Positions 12,462 to 24,869 of a DNA stretch of 64,000 nt are shown here, piece after piece. Numbering within the stretch: position 1 is the first letter of the stretch; each line of letters opens with the position of its first letter. Position numbers and translations under genes: made by a program. This stretch comes from Trichaptum fuscoviolaceum (Eukaryota > Basidiomycota > Agaricomycetes > Hymenochaetales > Trichaptaceae), in assembly GCA_910574455.1 (NCBI GenBank), contig CAJSYZ010000002.1:5171671-5235670 (forward strand), read 5' to 3'. A model generated the notes under the pieces. It ran no database searches, was not told the origin of the DNA, and worked only from the letters and a program-made list of their open reading frames with translations.

Positions 12462-13658
12462 ATGTACTTCTCTGTCGCTTTCGTCGCGTCTCTAGTCGCA
12501 TCTGTTACCGCTCATGCCACATTCCAGGAGATGTGGGTCAATGGTGTTGATCAAGGCAGTTTCTGCGTTCGTCTGCCCCAGTCGAACAGTCCAGTCACTG
12601 ATGTAACAAGCGACGTGAGTACCGAACTCAAGTATCTTGATCCTGTGTAGCAATTCAGCGTCTTTTAGGATCTTGCTTGCAATGTTGGGGCATCGCCGAG
12701 TACTGGACTATGCGACGTTCAGCGTGAGTTAACGCATTATCCACTGTTGTCGATCTCATACCAAATTCAATCAAGCTGGTGACGCTGTGACTGTCGAGAT
12801 GCACCAGCAGCCCGGCGATCGCTCATGTGCGAACGAAGCAATCGGTGGGGACCACTGGGGTCCAGTTCTTGTTAGTACCAATGTGGATTGTAAACAGTTT
12901 GTAGCGCTGATAACTTTGCAAAACAAAACAGGTATACATGGCACAAGTCACTGATGCGACCACGGCCGACGGAGCCAGCGCTGGATGGTTCAAGGTCTCT
13001 GAAAACGGTCTTCCTTCAAACAACCCTGAGTATTGGGAAACAGAAGTGCTAAACGTATGCAATGTTCTTCTGCCAATCTCCATTACGTTTTGACCCGTGT
13101 ATATCCACAGGACAACTGTGGTCACTATACGTTCACAGTACCAGATGTTGCTCCAGGACAGTACCTCCTGCGCGCGGAGGTCATTGGTTGGTCTCTGTCT
13201 TAATGTATCGCACACCTTCTAAGTAATGCCTCTCAGCCCTTCATGTCGCAAGCGGCGTTGGTGGAGCGCAGTAAGCAATGTTTTATCTATCCGATCTGTG
13301 GCTATCATCTAACTCATATGACCTTAAGATTCTACATGTCTTGCTTCCAACTCAACGTCGGCGGATCAGGGACTGCAACGCCGTCCACAGTAAACATTCC
13401 AGGTGCATATGCGGCGACTGACCCAGGCATCCTGATTGGTGAGTTGAAAGAGTTGATAAAGTTGATAAAGATTTAACCACTGCATTAGACATCTACGTGA
13501 GCCCGACCGCTTACACGATCCCAGGTCCAACTCCGTACGGTACAACGTCTCCTACGGTTGCCACTACTGCTTTCCCTACAACAGCCACCTGGAATACTGC
13601 TCTTCAGCCAACTACTGTCCCTACAACACCGGAAACCACAGGAATCGGATCCGCTTAG
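12462..13658 (+). CDS. AA9 lytic polysaccharide monooxygenase (271 aa), secreted
   Basis: Eight exons: 12462-12614, 12669-12723, 12776-12870, 12932-13054, 13111-13186, 13237-13270, 13329-13438 and 13489-13658. They give 271 aa. AA9 (formerly GH61) enzymes cleave cellulose or hemicellulose oxidatively with one copper ion outside the cell. The signal peptide (residues 1-17, ending VTA) leaves His18 as the mature N-terminus, the first copper ligand of the histidine brace. The second ligand is His96 in GGDHWGPVL, and the axial Tyr181 lies in GAQFYMSC with Gln179. The start [18 protein letters not shown] is classic for the family. No CBM1 is present; the protein ends in a Thr/Pro-rich tail of about 45 residues without a clear GPI signal. 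The neighbours are housekeeping or unknown genes, not a decay cluster. Confidence 0.94.
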
Positions 13659-14444
13659 GCTTGGTTCCCACCCTTTTCAAAGCTTGACGTGGTCGAAGGT
13701 CTTGCAGCGCGGATGACGAAGTACACAGTGTTTGTAGAATCCAAAAAATCCATATGCATAAATCTTATCGTGATAAATCTATGTCTGCCATTCCTATATA
13801 ATACACACCGATCTTAGTAACATACGAAAAAATAAATACCCACGACACACTGGAATACCTGACATTCAAAGCTCTTAGATACTGTGAACGAGGCATCAGA
13901 TTATTCCGAAAAGAGAAAGGAATGATCCACAATCACTAAATCACTGCCACTGGCAGTGATAAACACAAGCTCATTCATGATAGGCGCCATGATTGTTAGT
14001 ACTAGTATGATCATTGCCAGTGGCCCGGGCAAGACTTTCCTTTTCGAGCAGAACTTCAAGTTGAAGGTGTGTCGCACCGAAATTGACCGAGTCACTTGAG
14101 TCAGAGTCTTTCCCCTCGAATTCCTCAGCTATTCGATCGCCTTTCCTTCATCCTCATGCAAAATCATCAAACTGAGAACAATCTGCGAGAGATGTCGTTA
14201 TCGGAAATTCCAGTGGACTTTTGCATTCCCAGCACTGGCGATGTTGATTGTTTCTTAAGCGCCCGATGATGATGACCCTACAGCCCTGCCTGTGTGTTGT
14301 AGGCAACGCCATAACTAACCTGCACATCAATCATCTCACGTTTGGGCGTTATTCACCTATCCGCCCTACTTCGTCGATCTCGTACATCGTTGTTCTCGAG
14401 GTTGCTGCAGTCAGCCAATCGGCCAAGATCTCACCGTCCATAAC
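13659..14444. other. Intergenic region with a palindromic motif
   Basis: This is 786 bp without a resolved gene. It contains TCACTGCCACTGGCAGTGATA at 13941-13961 and a related CATTGCCAGTGG near 14012. Both resemble the cluster at 63.3 kb. A 37-codon frame starts at 14158 and could be part of a 5' leader or an unresolved first exon of the next gene. I could not join it in phase. Confidence 0.4.
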
Positions 14445-17400
14445 ATGGAGTTCGACCCTACGAAGGCTGATTCAATCGCCAAGGTGATTTCTCCTCGAGG
14501 GCTTGATATTAGCATGGAACGAAATGGAGGTCCTCAGTTTCCTGTTCCAGACGTTCGGACGATGGCTGAACATGAAGAGAGGTACAAGGCAGGAGAGGAC
14601 AGGGACCATGCGCTGAAGCCTGGTATGTGATTTATTCAAATGCACGGTCATTCGTTCAACGTTTTAAACGTCGCCGTATAGTTGATCTGGTCAAGTTGTC
14701 GACCATTGGATTATCTGAAAAGGTTGCACAGACACTCGCTTCTCCGCTTGTAAACTATATCGAGCCTCAGCCTCACTCTGCAATGGTGGCGGCAAGGATC
14801 ATGGAAACCAAACTTAATGATTTCGACTACGGGATCTCAGTTGTCATTGACGCCTTGAATGAAATTGCAAAGATACATCCGTTCGTGGCCAGTGAGCTCA
14901 TGTCGCATGTATGCTTGTAAAGCGGAAGTTTGTTAATCTTTCCTTGCTTCAGCTGCTGTTATTGCCTTCGGAGCGGTCTACAAGCTGGAAACCACGCGCA
15001 GAGACAATGACAACAAAGTAAAGCTCTTGTATGTCGAGATGAAGGAAATGATGCGAGTGTTATTGAGGTTCGTAGTCTAATTCCGACTGGGCCGCGACAC
15101 AGTCTTAACCTTGAAATAAGATTGAGGACCATGAAGGAGGTAGAAAGCGACAAGCGCAGCCGGCTTGAGCACTTATCGAAAGCTACTGCAAACGATATAA
15201 AGGAGGGCGCAAATGCATGCGAGACATACTTAAAGAAGAAGCTTATCGTGAAATTTATCAAGAGTCCGCTATGGGAAAAGCGATTCGCTGATTTGTTCAA
15301 GAAATACTACGATCGACGGAAAGAGTTCGAGTTCGAGTTGTCAATCCGCTCTAGTGTGGTAGGGGATGAGGTCCTGGCGAAAGTGAGCCATGTTCACGAT
15401 GGCCAGGCGGAGCTTCTTCAAAGGTGATGTCTACACTATTTTTATGTAGGTCAAACCATAGTGCTGAATTTGCGGAATAGCGTGAGAATGATGGCTGCTA
15501 TTTTCGAGAAGGCAATGTCTCCTGATCAAGCGAAGCTCAGGAAACTTGTTCTGGATAAATGCGGACCAGACGGCTCGAGGGATGAAACGCAGCTCAAACA
15601 ACTACTTAAAGACAAGCCAACCCTTATAGAGGGCGAGTCCCGGGCTGGCGCACCCCCGAAAACTTCAAAAGCGAAGGACGAGAAATCAAGCGTTGACGAA
15701 GTCCTCAGGGAAATCAAAGACATGGCGAACGACACGCTCCCGGATGAGGTGAAGAATATGGAGTACTTCGAGCGGAAGTTCGCGATGCAAAGCGCACAGA
15801 TCGTCAGCGCTATGGAGGACATCGTGGTGCGTGAGAGTGATCGGGTTATCACTGCCATCGTGTCGGGTCCTCAGGATAGGATTCTGGATAAGGTACACAT
15901 AGCACATTTCACAGAAGTACGACATTGTCTATGCATACTTACTTCTTTGCGATCGTAGGATATGCATAACTTATGGAGGGAAATGGTACGGATGAGCTTT
16001 CAACTGACCAGAGCTTCTGTTTAAACAATGATATAGCGCTGGGGTGGACATGTTAAGGCCAACCATTTCATACTTGCCCTGCGAGATTACTACCAGCAAA
16101 GGGTCGAGTCTAGAAAAATTGCGACAAAGAAAGGCGAGAGCCTTGAGCCAGACCCCGACGAATGGACCTATCGCCACATAAATCTGCCATACCTTCAGCA
16201 CTTGATTGAGGCCATTGATGATGATGCATCTGGTTTCGTAACAATATCCGAACTAAACAAATTTACTTCAAGCCGGCCGAAAGATTGGAGGTTTGTTCGC
16301 TTCCTACCCTTATACCTATGCATCTCATGCGTCTCTCACAGCTTACCACACTGGCTTGCATACTGGGCTGTAGGTATGTGTCAAGCAGTTTAGCCGTGAA
16401 TTTCGTATCTTGTTCTAAATACATAATAGGTTGGTATACCACGATAGCCAGGGAGAAAGGGACGATCATCTCAACATTCGACAAGCTATACGGGCTGTTG
16501 CCGAAGCTGCTCCCTGATAATCAAGCATTTGCAATACAATACCTTCAAATAGTATGGAGGAAAGTTTCTGACATCGTATATTCATTGAATGCGGTCGACG
16601 TACCCGACAATATGGAGGGCAAATTCAAAACATTTGTGAAAGGCGAAGAACAACGGTTGCGAGATATGTTGGATGAGATAAAATATAATGTGAAAGATAT
16701 GGAATCTTTATACCTTATCATCGGGCAGGGAAGTATAGAAAAAGTGCGTTCATGTATTCAGCCGTTCTTATACTTTCGCTCACTCGCTTCAAAGCATTTC
16801 TTTCCTCTTACTCGTCTTCTGTTAGAACGACACTTGGAGTTGTTCCAACTCTGCAAGACAAGAGTTGTCAACGATTACGAATTACGAGACGCGGCCGATA
16901 CCATTGAATGGGTTTATGATGCTGTCTGGTATCGACACAAAGACTTGAAAGGTACTAACTACTACATTAATGCTAATAAACTGCTGAAGATAGGTTGACA
17001 TACACAATCTAGCTATTTTTAAAAGTCAGCGTCGTGACCTTGAAGTCGAATTCGGCTCATACGCCTTTGGCTTAGTGAGCATAGCATCAGTCAGGTATAT
17101 GTACCTCTCACTAATCCTCTTGCAGTACGAGTATATGAATAAACCGTCCTTGCTTTGGGCGAAACGTTTCAAGGACAAGGTATTTGATGAAGACGACGAT
17201 AGTGATTTAAGCGGCAGCGATTCCGACAGCGACAGTGATGGGTCCGAGGATGACTCCGATGGAGGTGATTCGTCTGGTGACGAAACAAGTCGTGAAACCG
17301 AGAAGGAAGGGGATAAGGATGGAACAAAAGACACGACTCCTATTGAAAAGAAAGCCATAAAGCCTGAAGATATTCTATGTCACCCGGAGGACGTAATCGA

Positions 17401-19282
17401 TTATCCGCCATACGATGAGCCCATGGACTGTAGGGACTATGATGGCAAACTTCGGATTGAAAGCGGAGACATCATGTATGCAATACCTAAGTTGCCTCTA
17501 TGCCTTCTCGACTAAAGCCCGTTCTACAGGTCTGGCAATTGGAGTGGCCTGCTTTATAACTCAAAAGAGGGCGTGAATACTTACTGTCCGATGATGCCTT
17601 TCACTGCGGTTGCGGATCCGACGGAGGAGGAGCCAAATCAATTCCGCATGACTGGCACGTCCTTCAGAGGATGGGCATATACTTGTTCTGGCTCTTATTC
17701 GAAGACTGAGGACCCATCGATCTTTGACATCAAGTTCCGCTATTGGCAGGACAACTTACCTGAAAGTATTATATATCACGCTGGTCAACTCGATGTTCTA
17801 GCAGGCTCTATCAGTGGCACTTGGGGTGATGAGGAAGACAGCTCGGATCATGATGGTATTTTTGTGATGAAGCGAACCCCGCCCCAGATTCTTCGATTCC
17901 GTCCAGCACCATCGATCATATCGAAAGACAAGTCAAAGGCATTATGGCAGTATGCTATTCAAGCTATTCTTCATCAAGTCCGCAAGCAGCAATGGTCATG
18001 GGCATTCTTTCGTGAAAGGCGGGATCTACGACGTCAGTATCTAACACTTGCATTACGTTCTGCCGGGCTTGGAAGGCCATGCTCTCCAAACGAGAAAAAA
18101 GAATTTGCGAAGCTGAGACAACTACTGTCTCACTTCGATGCCCGCTATTATCACCTACTGAGAATGCGGAAGGAGCGACCATTAGTTACTAAGTAAGTTT
18201 TAGTTAGAATTTTCGCTTCCAGATTATCTGACTTGCAGATGATATAGATCCGAGTTCTCGTGCGATGCGTGCGAGAAAGACATCAACATTCGATTTCCTG
18301 GTCGCGTCACATGTCTTGACTGTGAACTTGGCACTGGTTTGACTTCGTCGATAGACTTTTGCGTAGACTTGGATTGCATTAAGAAGTCTTTGAGTGACGT
18401 GGAGGACTTGGAAAAGCCGCATCTCCCAACGCATCGGGTACTCCTTCTCCGAAAAGAAATGCTCCTGAGAAATCAAGTGAAGGAGATGAATCAGGCGAAA
18501 GACGCGATCACGAGAGGCGAAAGACTTTACAAGAAACTGTCGAATAGGGAAGACTCTTCTGATGATGACTCTAGTTCAGAAGGCACCGATAACGAAAGTT
18601 CAAGCGCTACTAGTCAGGAGCAGCAGGATAGTCTTAGTGAGTCGGATGACCAGACGGAAGACAATTCCGAATCTTCTACTGTTAACGAAGCAGAGGATGA
18701 CGTGGAAGAGAAAGTGGACAACAACGATCCAGCTTTAGAGCCGGAGGAGGAAAAGTTGGACAAAGGAGACGCAGCTTCGGAGACTGGGGAATCAGGCAAG
18801 GAGCTGAAGGAAGGCGTTAAATGTGGCGTGTGCGATGAATCGCTCGAAATGCCATGTTGGTACTGCGTAGAATGCACTGGTATGTGTTTTCATGCATTAC
18901 TTCTTGGATTCTAATCATATAAGGTCGAAATGTAGACAACGACATCTTCATTTGCGTGGAATGCAACAAGCATGGCGGGACGACGCTGGAGAAATTCGGG
19001 CATGATCAATTCCATTCGCTTGTCCTGATTCGGGATGACGATGACGATGATGATGACGATGACAAGACTCTCGAAACTCGCGTTGACGGGCTTCAGGAAA
19101 AGATCGACAGTGTTGATCTTCACTTGCAAGAAATGAAGGAGCGGCAAGGTCGTGTCGAGGATCATTTCCAAGAAGTAAAGGAGCGACAGCTACGCGTGGA
19201 AGGACAGATACAAACTTTGATTGATCGACAGACACGAATAGAAGACATGCTGGCGAGGCTTTGCAGTGCACTGGTCAAGTGA
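14445..19282 (+). CDS. Giant EF-hand and ZZ-type zinc finger protein (1356 aa), Agaricomycete family
   Basis: Fifteen exons: 14445-14622, 14682-14891, 14953-15067, 15121-15423, 15481-15892, 15959-15985, 16037-16290, 16342-16373, 16430-16743, 16795-16951, 17013-17074, 17126-17490, 17530-18192, 18248-18879 and 18936-19282. They give 1356 aa in continuous phase. Residues about 60-300 are helical with a hydrophobic patch (VATAVIAFGAVYKLE), reminiscent of the Goodbye/HeLo-like N-termini of fungal NLR proteins. That likeness is an inference. A canonical EF-hand loop lies at 476-487 (DDDASGFVTISE). Two Cys-rich ZZ/RING-like zinc motifs lie at about 1034-1072 and 1223-1256, separated by an acidic Ser/Glu linker. 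They are followed by an Asp10 run and a C-terminal coiled coil. The architecture recalls a large, little-studied mushroom family; the function is unknown. The start is the least certain part. Confidence 0.8.
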
Positions 19283-19706
19283 AGTTGTAACAACGCGTCT
19301 ACTACTATCCTCTCCTTAAATTACACATGTGTTTGGAATTTTGTACTAATATTACAGCAATATATTAACCGCCTGTGCAACTCTTGACAATCAATGCAAC
19401 TCTTGACAATCAATGCATAGTATACACACTAATAGAATACATGAATCGGACTCAGAATTGTAGTGCGTGCGGGTATGGATGTCCGAAATTTCAGTGCAAG
19501 GTGTACTCGTGATGCACTTGATAAAACGAATGATAGCAATTTGGACGAAGATGAAAAAAAACCTCGCATGTCAGAAACAGGAAAGTAGGAAGTCAACGGA
19601 CACTACGTTAAGATCGTGCTTCAAATACTCATCAATGTAGCAAACGGAGTATGCCCAACCCATCCAATCAATCAAGAAAAAGCAGTCAAGACAATGCCCT
19701 CATATC
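19283..19706. other. Convergent 3' spacer with a short tandem duplication
   Basis: This spacer lies between two convergent genes, so it should hold both polyadenylation regions. A 19-bp unit (GCAACTCTTGACAATCAAT) is repeated head to tail at 19377-19395 and 19396-19414, a simple recent slippage duplication. Nothing else was seen. Confidence 0.5.
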
Positions 19707-21973
19707 TCACGGAACATCTTCGACATGTTCGACGGAGTCAACGATCTCATTAACCAGCTCATTGGTCACGCCCGGAATGATACGCTCTGCTTCCGTGAAA
19801 GCTCGTTGGAGCGTCGACAGAGCTATTCGGGCCTCTTGAGTCGATACTCGAGGAAACAGCTGTAAGAGATTCTTAGATAAGCGCTCATAGAATAGTAAGT
19901 GTTTATATCTTACCGAGGCGATGGCAGGGAGGACAACGGAGTCCAGCATAGCAGTGTCTGGGAGGTCTTGCATATGTTTGTCATGCTGTGGCTCCATATG
20001 AGGGTATGGTTGAGGCTCCAGCAGTTCACCATAATCCTCCTCCTCGTCATCGTCACCAAGATCTGGGGGTACTCTCGACGGGGCTGGCGGCTCAGCATGT
20101 CGGATCGTCGCTTGCGAATCATAGATAGGTGAGGTCGGTGTTTGCGGTACGGATGGCGGGAGTGGAGGTAGCCGTTCACCTTTCGCGGTGATACTCGAAT
20201 GGAGTGAGATCTCTGATCCGGTGCGACGAGGGCTGGGATATGCGCCCGGTGGCACATTGACATTCGTATTGACATTCGGTCTTGAGCGAGGAGGGCTGGA
20301 GGTCACAGCTGTCTTGGCACTCGCTTGAGTATTCGCATTGTTGACATATCCGTTCACGTTCCCGTTGCTAGCCACATTGGCGTAATTATGTGCTGTGTCT
20401 CGTCTGCCGATGGTCGACTGTCGGCTAACATGTCGGACCGTGCCAAAATCCCAGAGATCATCAATTTCCGGAGCACCAGATCTGTAAAATTAGCTTGACG
20501 TCAGAGCTCGACCTTCTTAATAGCGGTTACAGCAGGGAAACGGCGAAATGTGAAGAAGCGTTAAAGAAATGAAATAATACTCACGCATCTTCATCTAGTG
20601 CTGCCTCCTCTTCCTCTGTCCGCTCGCCACCTTCGGCCTTCCACCTTTCGTGCCTTTCAATGAGCTCCGTAAGGTAGCTTGTCTTCTTCGCCATCCGCAC
20701 AAACTTGTGCTTCAGCAATTCCCTTGCGGAAGGACGCTAAACCCGTGTATGAGAAGTGCGGTACATCGCGGGTACCCGTTTAGACAAAGAGGTGCTTACC
20801 ATGCGCGGGTCTCGCTGGAGGCACAAGGACACAAACTCCCGAAAGGGGCGAGTGAAAGTCGCATCAAGCTGCGGCGGCGGATTCTTGGGAATCAAGAAGA
20901 GGACTTTCATGGGATGTAGCTCGGCATAAGGTGGTTCACCTTTTGCTAACTCTATCGCTGTGATACCCAAACTCCAAATGTCCGCCTTGTAATCATACCC
21001 TGATTGTTTGATGACTTCTGGAGACATCCAGTAAGGAGTGCCGACGAAGGTATTTTTCTTTGCGGATAAAGTCCCGGAAAGTTGACCTGACACTCCGAAG
21101 TCAGCCAGTTTCACATCCCCAGTAGCCGATAGTAAGATGTTAGCAGCTATGGGTGAGTGAGCCACCTGGCGATTACCCTGAGAACATTCATGACACACCT
21201 TTAATATCACGATGTAATTTTCCCTCCATGTGTAAATAATCTAAACCCTTTAGAAGCTCCTTGACGATGATAGCGATGTATTCTTCTCGAAAAACGCCTG
21301 GTTTCATCTGTGTATCTTGAGCCACCGTTGTCAGATTGCTAGATAGGATAACTCACTAAGTCAGAGCAAGAGCCTCCAGAGCAATATCTGCACAATATTT
21401 TAGCTCATAAGTAATCATCGAGTCGTAATCAACGATACGCACTCCATGACAATCCAGAGATTTGACCCTTTGAGATATGATCCATGATACCTGGTGGGTT
21501 CGTTATGAGTTTAGTGAGGTAAATGAGCATATACGGAGGTCATACTTTGTCACATGTGGTGAGTCCAGTTGCGAAAGGATCTGAATCTCCTGTTGGATAT
21601 CCTCGATCTCATCTTCCGCACTTTCCAGGTCAATAATCTTGATTGCTACTGTTTTCTGTGTTCGCTTGTCGTATCTTCAAGATTGTGTTTAAGTTAGGCG
21701 CGTGACGAGGCACCTGCATGCACCTTTAGCTCACCCCTTGTAAACCTCTCCAAATGAGCCCTTCCCTGAACCGCCAAAAAGTAATTGGTTTCAAGAAGGT
21801 TATCTTATATTAGAGACAACGCACCAATTCGATTCTGTCTGACGTAGAACTCTTCTGGATCTGAGTGTCGCGTATCCTACTCAAAGACGAACGCGTCGCG
21901 CCAACGCGTGAGAGCACAATATCAGATTCATTGAACTAAGATCTCTAAGAACAGACGTCGGCCTGCGTACCAT
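19707..21973 (-). CDS. GCK-III (Ste20-type) serine/threonine kinase (540 aa)
   Basis: Eleven exons on the minus strand: 21973-21971, 21876-21825, 21765-21735, 21674-21546, 21490-21443, 21387-21357, 21307-21199, 21146-20800, 20736-20585, 20481-19914 and 19859-19707. They give 540 aa. The first exon contributes only the ATG. The catalytic domain (about 12-275) is complete: glycine loop [12 protein letters not shown] (18-29), Lys41 in VAIK, HRDIK at 130-134, DFG at 150-152 and [10 protein letters not shown]. After the kinase come [12 protein letters not shown] and the [10 protein letters not shown] motif typical of the MST3/STK24-25, fission yeast Nak1 and Cryptococcus Kic1 group. A Pro/Ser-rich linker and a helical C-terminus follow, where this family binds MO25/Mob-RAM network partners. 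It is likely to control polarity and septation. The last intron (54 nt) is in frame. Confidence 0.93.
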
Positions 21974-22605
21974 TTGCACTTCTTTGATAGCTAAACCTCC
22001 TCGTCGGGTGTCGTTCGAGATTAAGTTGAAATCCTTGAGTTCAACTACCACACAGCTTAGGACACACTGGATTCCTTCTCAGAACGTTTGCCCGTCGGAG
22101 AGCGATACGATGTTCAGATCCCAAGATAAGTCGATAGGAGATTGGAAAGTTAAGTACGAGTGAGAAGAGTGGGAGGAAACGAAAGAAATTGGTGTCGCAA
22201 CTGGCTATGCGAGGCACCGGCAGAGGCAGGTTAGTGTCCGTCAGGCTTATTTGCCATGGGTTACCTTTTATGGTGTCGGTGGCTGACGCGCTTCCCTTCC
22301 TCCTCAGCATAGCCGTTTTATGTACACGCACGAAACACAGTGTTGAGTCAAGTGAGCAAGCAAATCAATGTGAATCACTATCGGTACTGTTATTCTAGGC
22401 CTGAAAGCCGTTAAGAAGTCGGACACTATGACGCCCATTGCACGCCGGCCCTGGCTGCCCACGGCAACATCACCAGCGCAATCTACTTTCGTACTCCTAA
22501 TGACGCAAAGACCGGATTTCTGAGAGAGCTGGATAGGGGCTTGCGAATAGGCACGGCTCATACAGATGTGAGATTCCCAAACGTAGTGAGACTCGTGCGA
22601 GGTAT
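21974..22605. other. Kinase 5' region and spacer
   Basis: These 632 bp carry the 5' leader and promoter of the kinase and the 3' end of the fucosyltransferase-like gene, which terminates at 22606. Only short frames are present. Confidence 0.4.
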
Positions 22606-24869
22606 CTAGAACAGCTGAAAAGGTCGCCACTCAGGAGCGATCATTCCCTTGTCGTCTATCTCGACCCATCGTTTCCTTTCGTCGTTCATCGACATGCGGT
22701 CTTCGTTTTCTCCGAATCCAAATGCACGATCCCATCCAAGACCCACGGCAGCGAGTTTGCAGAAGTTCGAGCTACAATTAGTTCAAGGTAATCAATCAGC
22801 ATATGGTCAAGAACTAACTTTAGCTCATTGACTCAACAGAGACTGAGTCACGAAGACGCTATGCACTTACCTCAACGTACACACTGTTGCCATAGGACGG
22901 GCCTCGTCATCCCATGCCCACATACCGCTCAGCATAGCAAAGTCGACGATAGCGCCTCTTGTCAATTGCACCCGGTCTTCGTATGCCATTTCATCGAACT
23001 CTCCTTGGAAGTAGTCCCCCGGACTCGCAAGAGTCCGAAGTTCTTCACTGGAGCTACGATCCAAAGAGAATAGCTTTGTTCCATTAGGCAGAGATGATCT
23101 GGTGAAGTTCTTCCGCGCTTCGGGAGAGTCAGAAGCGAGCCAAATGACAGGCGATGGCTGTGTTGAAGGAAACGGGGAAGAGGGAAGAAGGCGCTCCCAT
23201 GTTGACTCTACAGCTTCTTTATAGTTCTCTATCGGAACATACGAGTCGCGATTCGGCCAAGCCTCTGCTTTGCGGTCGCCTCGGCGAATATGAACGCCAA
23301 CATAAATACCAGAGTCCTGTGCGTCAGCCATATTTGCATCAGGTAAGGACGCTGATATCTCCTGCCGTGCCGAACGAATAAGTGCGGCATTCTGAGCGTT
23401 TGGTCTGATTGTCATCGAAAGTGATTGTGCAGCAAAGTCAAACAGAGGCTTCTTCCGTTTCAATTGGCGGGCATATCTTGTAAAACCTTAATCAGCATAT
23501 CTTGACCCTCAGGTTAGGACAGAAGAACTTACGAGTTCTCATATTCATCCTCAAACTTATGTCCAAAATGAAAGAGTGCAGTCCGCGAGTTTAGAACCTA
23601 CATCGACATTTTATTAGATGTCTCCTTCGCTTGGATACGACACAATTGCGCACGGACCCAATGCCTGCAATCAAATAAGTATTTTGCATGGAGAAAAATG
23701 GAGGAGCTTACCGAGCTGTACGAGGACACGCAACGAGTTCTTTGGGAGTGAAACTAGATTACGGCTCCTGTATTATTTTTATGAGATATGAAAGCCCACC
23801 TTCCGCGGGAGGACGAATGCAACCTGGTTCTGGCCCGGGCTGCCTTTGTCTAACGTCTTGGAAATGGTCTGTCCACCTTTAGGCAAAATTTGAGCATAAT
23901 TGACGTCTTAAGTAACTCATATCTTACTTTCCACGATTCCAAAAGTTGTCAATCACAAAGAACGTGCGATTTCGCTGCGAAGCAAAGTCTGTTACAGATT
24001 AACAATAATAATTCGTTGTCACTAACCTCCCTCGCCAACGCAGCGGCTTGTGACATCAGAGCGAGGTCCGCTGTCAGACCCACATATCCATCCAACATAT
24101 ACGTGACACTGCTCGAGCAGATCCGCTTCTCCTCCATCTCTGGCAAGTGTGTGTGAGTCTGCGTCTTTTGGTATTCCGCGCTTTCGTCTTTATGCACAAC
24201 ATCTGCTGAACCCTCCTCCGGCTCGTACCAATAGCCTCCAACAACCCTAGTAAGACTCGCAGTGTACTTGCTGCACTCGTCGAAGTACTGTGATGGTTGG
24301 AGAGGGAATGAGGTGTAGGACGCGTATGAAATGGTCACTGCGGTTCGCGAAGGAGTCGTTTCTATAGCAGGCGAAGGGTCTTGAGTGTCCAGAGGGATGT
24401 CTTCTTTCTCAGCGGCCGTTGCGCTCGGTTTCGAAGCTCCTACCACCTTCTGCAAGACCTCCGGTTTGCTGATCGACATTACAATCAGAAAAAGAAGAGT
24501 AACTGCGGTCGCTCCCCAGATAGCGATAGGTAGACGAGACAAGACTAGCGACCAGCTCAGTTCTGCTCTCTTCCACTTTCGTTCACGTTCGCTGTCCTCA
24601 AATGTCCTCCGCCGATGAGGGAAAGATGCACTTGCAGATGAAGCAAGAAGAGGTTCCTGCTGCAAATCGCCATATGGATTGTCATACGCCCGGTCTCCTA
24701 ATCCCGGAATGACTTCGAGTTCATAGTCGACTTCTGGTCCAATCGTCCCCCTTGCCTCCTCTGCACGACCTGCGCGCGAATGAGGTGTTCGTGGTGTTAA
24801 CTGCTGATAGTCATAGTTCGATGTATACGGCCGATCCGTCAAGTTTTGCAACGGTTGAGGACGAGGCAT
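22606..24869 (-). CDS. Type II membrane fucosyltransferase-like protein (612 aa)
   Basis: Eight exons on the minus strand: 24869-24027, 23974-23928, 23876-23800, 23739-23712, 23664-23658, 23597-23533, 23476-22871 and 22771-22606. They give 612 aa. The cytosolic N-terminus (about 110 residues, with basic residues before the membrane) leads to one hydrophobic anchor at about 112-133, the topology of a Golgi glycosyltransferase. The lumenal part ends in a domain with GVHIRRGDRKAE (HIRRGD at 418-423), which matches the GDP-fucose-binding HxRRxD motif of alpha-1,6- and protein O-fucosyltransferases. Conserved blocks ARHWVLNSRTALFHF and WAWDDEARP flank it. The donor sugar is inferred from the motif, and the acceptor is unknown. 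Exon 5 is only 7 nt (Gly-His-Trp boundary bases) and is needed to keep the ARHWV block. The upstream frame stays open past the chosen Met. Confidence 0.78.

Noticed and set aside
14158..14300. Upstream first exon for the EF-hand/ZZ protein
   Set aside because: A short frame begins at 14158, but no donor joins it in phase to the 14445 exon, so it was left out of the model.
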